From contig JACDAK010000069.1 of NCBI GenBank assembly GCA_013695495.1, positions 1 through 12,280 of the forward strand: a stretch of DNA of 12,280 nucleotides, written 5' to 3'. Position 1 is the first letter of the stretch. The number at the start of each line of letters is the position of its first letter. A program made the position numbers and the translations under genes. Of this stretch, positions 7,674 to 12,280 are shown piece after piece. This DNA comes from Blastocatellia bacterium. Its GTDB lineage: Bacteria; Acidobacteriota; Blastocatellia; Pyrinomonadales; Pyrinomonadaceae. A model generated the notes under the pieces. The model had not been told where the DNA came from. It saw only the letters and a list, made by a program, of their open reading frames with translations, and ran no database searches.

Positions 7674-8063
7674 CTATTTCTTTTTAGCGGCTGATTTCTT
7701 CTTAGGCGCGGCTTTCTTAGCTGCCGAGGCCTTGGGGGCCGCCTTCTTAGATGCCGAAGCCTTTGGTGCCGCTTTCTTGGCTGGGGCGGCTTTCTTCGCA
7801 GACGACGCGGCTTTTGCCTTTGGAGCGGCCTTCTTTTGCTCAGCGGCTTTTGCTTTCGGAGCTGCTTTCTTTGCTGGAGCGGCCTTTTTCGGAGCGGCGG
7901 CCTTCGCCTTCGGAGCTACCTTCTTCGCCGGAGCTGCTGCCTTAGCTTTCGGTGCTGCGGCTTTAGCCTTTGGAGCTGCCTTTTTTGCCGGAGCTGACTT
8001 GCTTGCCGCCGACGCCGATGATTTCTTCGCAGGTGTTTTCGATGCTGGTTTTGTTGTTGCCAT
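7674..8063 (-). CDS. Histone H1-like Lys/Ala/Pro-rich DNA-binding protein
   Basis: This 129-residue basic protein contains about 41 Lys and 54 Ala by my count, one Glu (75) and no Asp. It is built from degenerate repeats of the type AKKAAPKAKA, mostly 7-10 residues long. This is the composition of eukaryotic H1 tails, of AlgP-type bacterial proteins and of H1-like proteins such as chlamydial HctB. It is expected to be disordered and to bind DNA or RNA non-specifically, helping to compact the nucleoid (inference from composition). No folded domain such as HU is present. The frame is read on this strand because the opposite-strand frame (Gly/Ala/Phe-rich) is what such repeats give in reverse. 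Upstream of the ATG there is a purine-rich AGAAGAAG stretch but no strong Shine-Dalgarno. It converges on clpA. The repeats make length variation by slippage plausible. Confidence 0.82.
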   Translation of the reverse strand: MATTKPASKTPAKKSSASAASKSAPAKKAAPKAKAAAPKAKAAAPAKKVAPKAKAAAPKKAAPAKKAAPKAKAAEQKKAAPKAKAASSAKKAAPAKKAAPKASASKKAAPKASAAKKAAPKKKSAAKKK

Positions 8064-8295
8064 AATAAAAATTCTTCTTCTTTTTTCTAGATTTGAGGTA
8101 GAGCTTAACTAACCGCTAATAACGTAACACATATTTCGCTTCTTGTGTAAAGTTTTTCTTTAACTAAAGCTAGCTATGTGTCTGCAAAGCGTACCCTTAT
8201 AGGAATTGAATCCGCGTTGTACCGTATTTATCATCGTCCAAAGCTGTGCGCCGGTGAGCATAAACCGTTAAATATCTATCAAATGCAGGCGCCCG
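8064..8295. other. Intergenic region upstream of the H1-like gene
   Basis: AT-rich stretch with no open frame I trust. On the minus strand TTTACA (8151-8146) could be a -35 box for the H1-like gene, but no good -10 partner is evident. No terminator hairpin is visible for the hydrolase gene that ends at 8296. Confidence 0.4.
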
Positions 8296-9699
8296 TTACT
8301 CCTCTTCCTCTAACACGATCTCATTGATCTTGCCTGCATCATCGAAATTTACACGCCATAAAAAAATGCGCTTTTGGGTTGAGGCGAGATAGCGGTAAGC
8401 GGTACGATCTGCGGTTTTTTCCTCTTCGACGTAGCGAACTGTCGATACCGTACCGTGTCGCGCGAGGCGGTCGGCGGTTGCTTGCGCGCGAGTTGAACGC
8501 AGTGAGCGGTTCATCGATTCGGTAAAGTGCTCGGCGTTCGCCGGGTGCGAGAGGCCGCGCCGAAGTATGTCTGAGACAAGTCGGCCGCGATCAGGGTCAG
8601 GGTCATCGGAGTCTTTGACAGTCTTTAACGAGAGGGAGGGGATGAACTGTTTTGCGATGTTTGCGGCGAAGGGGCCGGGTAGGCCGATCTCGCCCAGGTT
8701 GGTGAGTACGATGACGGTGATGTCGCTGGCGGTGTAGCGATAGATCGCGGCACCGAAGCCGGCGGTTTGGCCGGTGTGGCCGACGAGGCGATGGCTGCGC
8801 ACATCGGAAACCCGCCAGCCGAGGCCGTAGGCGGAGGGTTCGCCGCTGTTGTAGATGTAGTTCTTCCAGCTTTCGGCTTTGGTAGCAGGCGTGAGGAACG
8901 TGTCGCCGCGAAGGGCGGCTTCCCACTTGATCATGTCTGACAGAGTGGAGACTATCGATCCGGCGCCCATTAGGTTTGTGAGATTGCCGTCGCGGCCGGC
9001 GAGTCGGCCCGAGCGCCATTCATATCCTACGGCGCGGAGCGGGATTATATATTGCGGATCGCGTTCGGTGGTTTTGGTCATGCCGAGCGGACGGAAGATT
9101 CGTTCGCGCATGAAGTCCATGAACGGCTTGCCGCTTTGTTCCTGGATTATATATGCAAGGAGGTTGTAGCCGCTGTTGCTGTAGATGGTGCGTTCGCCGG
9201 GGGTGAATTCGAGTTCGTGTTCGGCAAGGCGTTCGATGAACTGGTCGCGTGTCATGCGACGAGAGAGTTCGAATCCGGTGAGGCCTGTGTAGCTTTTGAT
9301 GCCGGAAGAGTGGGCGAGCAGGTGGCGTACTGTGACAGGGGCCCAGCTTGCGGGAGTGCCCTGCAGGTAGGCGGAGATCGTCTCGTCGAGGCGGACCTTG
9401 CCGTCTTGCACAAGGAGCATGATGCCGGCGGCGGTCATTTGTTTTGAGACGGAGCCGACCTCGAAAGCTGTTTCGTTGGTGACTGGCACGCCGAATTCGA
9501 CCGACGCCACGCCGTAGCCTTTCTGTTTGACGACGCGGCCTTTGCGGATGACGGCGACAGCGGCGCCGGGTATATTGCGTTCTGCCATGTGCGCGCGAAC
9601 GAGGTCATCGACGGCGTCGGCGCGAACGGCGGCGGCTTGGACGAAAAGGAGCGTGAATGTAAGTAGAGTGAGGTGCGCGGATCGTGTGTAACGGTTCAT
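8296..9699 (-). CDS. Exported beta-lactamase-family serine hydrolase with C-terminal extension
   Basis: A 467-residue protein with a signal peptide (hydrophobic 10-24, likely cut near residue 28). The beta-lactamase/transpeptidase-like domain spans about 29-352 and has all three catalytic motifs: S83-V-S-K86 (FEVGSVSKQ), Y173-S-N175 (TIYSNSGYN) and H308-T-G310 (LVGHTGQTAGF). Residues 353-467 form a separate C-terminal region ending in an acidic tail, EEE; small beta-rich C-terminal modules are common in this family. It probably hydrolyses a D-amino-acid peptide, ester or peptidoglycan-derived substrate in the periplasm; the sequence does not say which. The start ATG lies within a perfect inverted repeat. 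The upstream phosphodiester glycosidase gene ends 42 bases earlier on the same strand, so co-transcription is possible. Confidence 0.9.
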   Translation of the reverse strand: MNRYTRSAHLTLLTFTLLFVQAAAVRADAVDDLVRAHMAERNIPGAAVAVIRKGRVVKQKGYGVASVEFGVPVTNETAFEVGSVSKQMTAAGIMLLVQDGKVRLDETISAYLQGTPASWAPVTVRHLLAHSSGIKSYTGLTGFELSRRMTRDQFIERLAEHELEFTPGERTIYSNSGYNLLAYIIQEQSGKPFMDFMRERIFRPLGMTKTTERDPQYIIPLRAVGYEWRSGRLAGRDGNLTNLMGAGSIVSTLSDMIKWEAALRGDTFLTPATKAESWKNYIYNSGEPSAYGLGWRVSDVRSHRLVGHTGQTAGFGAAIYRYTASDITVIVLTNLGEIGLPGPFAANIAKQFIPSLSLKTVKDSDDPDPDRGRLVSDILRRGLSHPANAEHFTESMNRSLRSTRAQATADRLARHGTVSTVRYVEEEKTADRTAYRYLASTQKRIFLWRVNFDDAGKINEIVLEEEE

Positions 9700-9718
9700 A
9701 CCATTAGGATAATGGTAT
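9698..9718 (-). promoter_or_regulatory. Perfect 9+3+9 inverted repeat over the hydrolase start codon
   Basis: On the plus strand ATACCATTA (9698-9706), GGA, TAATGGTAT (9710-9718): a perfect inverted repeat. Two bases of the start codon (CAT at 9697-9699 on the plus strand) lie inside it. On the coding strand a CATTAT hexamer within it lies 9 bases before the ATG, the same -10 to ATG distance as in clpA, but it matches the -10 consensus at only 4 of 6 positions. It could be a repressor operator or an RNA hairpin hiding the start. No Shine-Dalgarno is visible. Confidence 0.5.
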
Positions 9719-9741
9719 TTTCGTTTTCGCCAAAATGCGCG

Positions 9742-10860
9742 TTAGCGGAGGGTTACGATGACAGCGTCGCTGACCTTGCGTTCGACGGCGTCGTTGTTCG
9801 ACGGGGTATTGACGACCTTGCCGTCGAGGTACATGGTCGTGGAACCGCCGCCGTCGAGGTTGATGGCGTCGATGGCGCCTAGGGTAATCACGTATTCGGC
9901 GAGTTCCTGCAGGGTCATGCCTTCGCTGACGCCGGGTTGGCGGCCGTCGACGGTGATCATAAGAAAGCGGCCATCGCGGAGTTTAGCTACGGCAGTGCGG
10001 GGGTGGCGGTTCTCGGCGAAGGTTCGGATGGCGCGTTCGGCTTCCCATGTGAGATCGATTTTGCCGGCGGTGACGAGGCGCGAGACGCCGTTGGTGATGT
10101 CTTCGGCGCGGCCGAAGACGGTGGTGGGAACGACGTCGGTCGGCGATGAATGGCGCACGGTCATCTCGACGCGGGTGCTGCGTGTCAGGAGGCGGAGCAG
10201 CTCGGGCAGTTTGTCGCCGGAGGCCGAGATGACGTAGCCGCCGGCGGGGATAACGCTGCTGCCGTGGGGGTTGAATACGCCGGTGACGCGGCCGGCGCTG
10301 ACGAGGAATTCGGCGCCGGTTCGGTCGGTCAGTGTGGTGCGGCCGAATTCGGGGGTGTAGATGACAATGTCGTTGTCGCGGCGTTCCCGGTTGATGCCGA
10401 CGGTGAATTCCTGGCCGCGTGTTGTGAGCAGGATGCTGACGTCGGCGCGGTCGAAGTGGACGCGGGTTTCGCGTGCGGTGTTCTCGATCATCATGGCGAC
10501 GCGGCTGTTGACGGATTCGCTGAGGGTTACGCCGTCGACGCGGAGGAGGCCGACTGGGTCACCGGCGAAGATGGAACCATCGAAGCGGAAGAACCCGGCG
10601 TTGATGGCAGCGACGGCGCCGTGGCGGCGTGCGATGGAGGATGTCGTTTCGGTTCCGACGATGGTGTCCATGCCCAGTTTTACGTCCAGGCGGACCCGGG
10701 TAAGATCGAGGCGGAGAAGGTGGATGCGGAACGTGTCGCCCGCGGCCCGGTGGGTCACATCGGCGTGTTCGACGCCGGGATGGACGGTGCGAAAGTCTTG
10801 TCCGAGTGCCGCGGCGGCGACCGCGAATATCAACAGCGCCAGGCTGAGTGTTCGTTTCAT
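9742..10860 (-). CDS. Secreted phosphodiester glycosidase family protein (NAGPA-like domain)
   Basis: This 372-residue protein has a signal peptide (hydrophobic 5-19, likely cut after ALG at 20) and a phosphodiester glycosidase domain, the family of mammalian NAGPA, the uncovering enzyme. Signature stretches are AAINAGFF (84-91), HPRTAVA (286-292), VDGRQPGVSEGMTL (303-316) and the highly diagnostic NLDGGGSTTMYLDG (334-347). Bacterial members act in the envelope or outside the cell on sugar-1-phosphodiesters, for example in wall polymers or exopolysaccharide; the substrate here is unknown. I chose ATG 10860 rather than the in-frame ATG at 10869 because the latter overlaps a TAGAAT -10 element placed 7 bases before 10860. 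It is GC-rich in codon choice, and the GC bias produces long spurious open frames on the opposite strand. Confidence 0.9.
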   Translation of the reverse strand: MKRTLSLALLIFAVAAAALGQDFRTVHPGVEHADVTHRAAGDTFRIHLLRLDLTRVRLDVKLGMDTIVGTETTSSIARRHGAVAAINAGFFRFDGSIFAGDPVGLLRVDGVTLSESVNSRVAMMIENTARETRVHFDRADVSILLTTRGQEFTVGINRERRDNDIVIYTPEFGRTTLTDRTGAEFLVSAGRVTGVFNPHGSSVIPAGGYVISASGDKLPELLRLLTRSTRVEMTVRHSSPTDVVPTTVFGRAEDITNGVSRLVTAGKIDLTWEAERAIRTFAENRHPRTAVAKLRDGRFLMITVDGRQPGVSEGMTLQELAEYVITLGAIDAINLDGGGSTTMYLDGKVVNTPSNNDAVERKVSDAVIVTLR

Positions 10861-10862
10861 AT

Positions 10863-10887
10863 GCTGCATTCTACATCAGGATGCAGC
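10863..10887 (-). promoter_or_regulatory. TAGAAT -10 element inside an inverted repeat, phosphodiester glycosidase promoter
   Basis: Minus-strand TAGAAT (10873-10868) ends 7 bases before the chosen ATG at 10860, placing the transcription start at the ATG; no Shine-Dalgarno is present. GCTGCAT (10863-10869) and ATGCAGC (10881-10887) form a 7-base inverted repeat with an 11-base centre that overlaps the hexamer, so a dimeric regulator could block or adjust it. A -35 box is not evident. Confidence 0.5.
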
Positions 10888-10895
10888 TCGGCGCC

Positions 10896-11426
10896 TCAGA
10901 TCGAAACGTCCATCGAACGAAACGCAACCGGATAATCGGCTCGAAGCTTATTTACGATACGGGCCCAGGCCAGGACGTTGATCGAGCTTCTGCCTGGCCA
11001 GAAGTATTCTTCACCGCTAACTAATGATAGCCGTCGGGCGCATTGGTAGACACCGAACGGTGTATCGAAACCTTTCGGGTCAAAATTAATGTTTTGTGGC
11101 AGTGAGTAATTCACCGCGCGGGATACTTGCTGCGAACAGACGCCCGATCCACCATAGTCGTCGTCATTTGCGATCGAGCGAGCGATGTACTCGATCACGT
11201 AATTGGCTACAGCCGCAGGAACTGTCTGTACGAGAACCGGGCGACGCACATTTTCTGCAAGGTAATCGTTATAGTCAACGGTTTTCCAGCCGCTACGGGA
11301 ATTAAACCAACCTGCCGCGTCTTCGAACGTGTAGATGGTTTTGCCGACTGCCACGGCGGAATGCCCCGGACCTTCACCGGCGACGGTGTTGCTTACGAGA
11401 GTCAGAATCTTTACCTTAACCTGCAT
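10896..11426 (-). CDS. Candidate circularly permuted papain/NlpC-like cysteine hydrolase
   Basis: I do not recognise a named family for this 176-residue protein. It shows His22 in GEGPGHSAVAVGKTIYTFE (17-35), a strand-turn-strand pattern ending in Glu35, and Cys97 in YGGSGVCSQQVSRAVNY (91-107). A GH-type motif on a beta-hairpin followed 60-80 residues later by a Cys at the start of a helix is the order found in circularly permuted papain folds (LRAT, YiiX/YaeF-like enzymes); classical NlpC/P60 has Cys first. On this reading it would be an amidase, peptidase or acyl-transferring enzyme with Cys97 as nucleophile (inference). There is no signal peptide or membrane segment, so it is cytosolic or exported by another route. 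ATG 11426 is preferred over the in-frame ATG at 11438 because GGAGGG sits 4 bases upstream. It ends 35 bases before the glycosidase gene. Confidence 0.7.
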   Translation of the reverse strand: MQVKVKILTLVSNTVAGEGPGHSAVAVGKTIYTFEDAAGWFNSRSGWKTVDYNDYLAENVRRPVLVQTVPAAVANYVIEYIARSIANDDDYGGSGVCSQQVSRAVNYSLPQNINFDPKGFDTPFGVYQCARRLSLVSGEEYFWPGRSSINVLAWARIVNKLRADYPVAFRSMDVSI

Positions 11427-11430
11427 ATCG

Positions 11431-11442
11431 CCCTCCATTCTA
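11431..11442 (-). promoter_or_regulatory. Overlapping TAGAAT and Shine-Dalgarno GGAGGG before the papain-like gene
   Basis: Minus-strand TAGAAT (11442-11437) directly abuts GGAGGG (11436-11431), which is 4 bases from the ATG at 11426. If TAGAAT works as a -10 element, the RNA would begin inside or just after the Shine-Dalgarno and translate as leaderless. If transcription starts further upstream, GGAGGG would serve as a normal binding site. The sequence alone cannot decide. Confidence 0.45.
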
Positions 11443-11486
11443 GATATCTTGCTTTCGCCTTGTTGACGTGCTTATCCGTTCCTTTT

Positions 11487-11510
11487 GCCGTACGGCCTCG
11501 CGCGGGCGAG
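11487..11510. repeat. Two adjacent palindromes in the intergenic segment
   Basis: GCCGTACGGC (11487-11496) is a perfect 10-base palindrome. Directly next to it, CTCGC (11497-11501) and GCGAG (11506-11510) form a stem with a GCGG loop. No open frame with support covers them. They begin the repeat-rich stretch that runs to about 11665 and resembles REP-type intergenic elements. Confidence 0.5.
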
Positions 11511-11544
11511 ATGTGCCATCCCGCAATGGGCAAGTGGAGGCGAG

Positions 11545-11572
11545 CACACTCCCTACTGGTCGTGTTTCTGCC
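11545..11572. repeat. 28-bp direct repeat, copy 1
   Basis: First of two identical 28-base copies, beginning CACACTCCCTACTGGTCG and ending TTTCTGCC. After a variable 4-6 bases the shared GGGGCGAA follows (11579-11586), so the unit is about 41 bases. The second copy starts exactly 80 bases later. The element lies between genes and has no coding support. Confidence 0.85.
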
Positions 11573-11578
11573 CGATGT

Positions 11579-11604
11579 GGGGCGAAAGTCCCCCGTCGCT
11601 ACGG
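11579..11604. repeat. Overlapping hairpins between the direct repeats
   Basis: GGGG (11579-11582) and CCCC (11590-11593) pair around CGAAAGT, and CCGT (11593-11596) pairs with ACGG (11601-11604) around CGCT. Together they give a REP-like stem pair downstream of repeat copy 1. Copy 2 keeps the GGGGCGAA part but not the hairpin arms. Confidence 0.45.
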
Positions 11605-11624
11605 CCCCGGGTACTGACTTTTAA

Positions 11625-11652
11625 CACACTCCCTACTGGTCGTGTTTCTGCC
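11625..11652. repeat. 28-bp direct repeat, copy 2
   Basis: Identical to the copy at 11545-11572 over all 28 bases and followed by GGGGCGAA at 11658-11665. It ends 26 bases before the stop codon of the 46-residue membrane protein gene on the minus strand, so it would sit in that gene's 3' untranslated region. Confidence 0.85.
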
Positions 11653-11678
11653 TGTGAGGGGCGAATACCGTGGGGACA

Positions 11679-11819
11679 TTAGCTCTCGGAGACTTGCCGG
11701 GTGTTAGATTCGGCGGTTTCTTTGGCGTGGTGCATGTTCATGGGGACGCGTGAGAAGATGCCGAAGACGACGAGCATGCTTACGAGAAAGCCTACGGAGA
11801 ATACGATGAGGTCGTTCAT
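11679..11819 (-). CDS. Small single-span membrane protein, 46 residues
   Basis: A short frame beginning MNDLIVFSVGFLVSMLVVFG and ending RQVSES. Residues 4-22 are a clear transmembrane helix, followed by a polar, His/Met-containing stretch (MNMHH at 27-31) and a Ser/Glu/Lys-rich tail. Support for expression comes from the ATGA overlap with the upstream gene: its ATG (11819-11817) shares bases with that gene's TGA, a typical sign of translational coupling. I recognise no family. The two proteins may form one membrane complex, as for small subunits of transporters or oxidases, but nothing in the sequence names a partner. Confidence 0.65.
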   Translation of the reverse strand: MNDLIVFSVGFLVSMLVVFGIFSRVPMNMHHAKETAESNTRQVSES

Positions 11820-12001
11820 TTGACTCTCCGTGTGATGGTGCCGTAGAGGCCTAGTGCGAGGATGGACGGGACCCAGAGGCCGACGAAGATCGCGGTGTCG
11901 CGGTTGCCCTCGCCCAAGATCCCGAACCAGAGACTGACGGAAAATAAGAATGAGATGAACGCGGCTGCAACAATATATTTGTCTGATCGGTCGAGTGTCA
12001 T
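11816..12001 (-). CDS. Small two-span membrane protein, 61 residues
   Basis: From ATG 12001 the protein begins MTLDRSDKYIV and has two hydrophobic helices (about 10-29 and 37-55) joined by a short polar loop, GEGNRD, and ends in basic TRRVK. An in-frame GTG at 12085 would add 28 residues, but that extension is basic, hydrophilic and without a ribosome binding site, so I prefer 12001. No clear Shine-Dalgarno precedes 12001 either; an AT-rich GATATAAAACT stretch does. The stop overlaps the start of the 46-residue gene. No family is recognised; the topology suggests a small accessory subunit in the inner membrane. Confidence 0.65.
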   Translation of the reverse strand: MTLDRSDKYIVAAAFISFLFSVSLWFGILGEGNRDTAIFVGLWVPSILALGLYGTITRRVK

Positions 12002-12154
12002 AGTTTTATATCGGTCGTCTAAATTAAATCTTGTGAAATGTTTCGTCTGCCAGTGTCTTCGCTTAGCCAAGGCCGCTAGATTCACCAGTCCGAACGCCCG
12101 AATAAAACGCGCAGCTACGCCCGCCCAAACTCACCCTTACGCATAATCCCGCAC

Positions 12155-12178
12155 AAAAAAAGCGGGCCGAAGCCCGCT
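12155..12178 (-). terminator. Intrinsic terminator with UUCG loop for the right-edge gene
   Basis: On the minus strand AGCGGGC, loop TTCG, GCCCGCT (12178-12161) is followed directly by six more T. It is a textbook Rho-independent terminator, about 30 bases after the stop codon of the gene entering from the right edge. On the plus strand it is followed by a mixed T/C stretch and would work poorly. Confidence 0.92.
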
Positions 12179-12206
12179 TCCCTTCTTCCATCTACCTAAC
12201 TACAAC

Positions 12207-12280
12207 TTACTTCTCAGCAATCCCAAGAATGAAGTTCGAAATACCAGAAGTGTTGTTAAAGGTGGTCGCTAGATCTACGT
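12207..12280 (-). CDS. 3' end of an unidentified gene running off the right edge
   Basis: Only the last 23 codons are visible, ending in SNFILGIAEK and TAA (stop at 12207-12209). The reading is supported by the strong terminator just downstream on the same strand and by an uninterrupted frame to the window edge. The tail is rich in Asn, Thr and Ser followed by a short hydrophobic stretch. This is too little to assign a family. Confidence 0.55.
   Translation of the reverse strand, partial: VDLATTFNNTSGISNFILGIAEK

Noticed and set aside
7732..8112. 126-codon plus-strand frame of Gly/Ala/Phe repeats
   Set aside because: It is the reverse reading of the Lys/Ala repeats of the H1-like gene, which has the biologically sensible composition.
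8603..9019. 138-codon minus-strand frame inside the second serine hydrolase
   Set aside because: Arg/His-rich out-of-frame reading within a gene that has complete catalytic motifs; a coding shadow.
3953..9699. The two serine hydrolases as a recent gene duplication
   Set aside because: They share only the fold-level motifs; lengths, surrounding motif sequences and C-terminal regions differ throughout.
10150..10935. 261-codon open frame on the plus strand, rich in Gly, Ala, Asp and Val
   Set aside because: It lies antisense to the phosphodiester glycosidase and results from its GC-biased codons; it has no domain and no ribosome binding site.
11545..11652. Possible CRISPR array
   Set aside because: Only two repeats with a 52-base gap containing hairpins, no further units and no cas genes; a REP-like or duplicated element fits better.

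Overview
The window reads as a piece of a mesophilic Gram-negative-type chromosome with moderate to high GC. My best guess is Acidobacteriota, class Blastocatellia (Pyrinomonadaceae-like). This is an inference from overall style: exported beta-lactamase-fold hydrolases, a lysine/alanine-rich H1-like protein, ClpA without an adjacent clpS, and promoters placed directly against start codons. No rRNA or tRNA gene is present to confirm it.

Plus-strand left half (1-3908): a membrane-anchored methionine sulfoxide reductase B (56-766); an intergenic stretch ending in a hairpin and a promoter; the first 275 codons of alanyl-tRNA synthetase, which stop abruptly just after class II motif 3 (993-1820); a LuxR/NarL-type regulator whose receiver lacks the phosphoacceptor Asp (1837-2472); an O-methyltransferase overlapping it by 4 bases (2469-3101); and a pirin-family cupin with a strong ribosome binding site (3210-3908). 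The alaS fragment, regulator and methyltransferase look like one transcription unit driven by the old alaS promoter, as if a deletion (or an assembly join) had placed the regulator behind it.

Middle (3918-8063): a hairpin separates the pirin gene from a convergent exported serine hydrolase (3953-5176, minus). A divergent promoter region leads into a full-length ClpA unfoldase (5346-7595, plus), whose 3' end meets an H1-like basic protein (7674-8063, minus) across a GC-rich hairpin.

Minus-strand right half (8296-12280): a second, unrelated beta-lactamase-type serine hydrolase (8296-9699), a secreted phosphodiester glycosidase family protein (9742-10860) and a 176-residue protein that looks like a circularly permuted papain/NlpC-like hydrolase (10896-11426) run head to tail with gaps of 35-42 bases. 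They are followed by an intergenic segment with palindromes and two copies of a 28-bp direct repeat, a translationally coupled pair of tiny membrane proteins (46 and 61 residues), and the 3' end of an unidentified gene with a classic UUCG-loop terminator.

The most striking cross-cutting pattern is an exact TAGAAT hexamer 7-9 bases upstream of three start codons that lack a Shine-Dalgarno sequence (alaS fragment, clpA, phosphodiester glycosidase), and 10 bases upstream of a fourth. This fits leaderless transcription. Other genes (msrB, pirin, first serine hydrolase) have ordinary Shine-Dalgarno sites, so two initiation modes seem to coexist.
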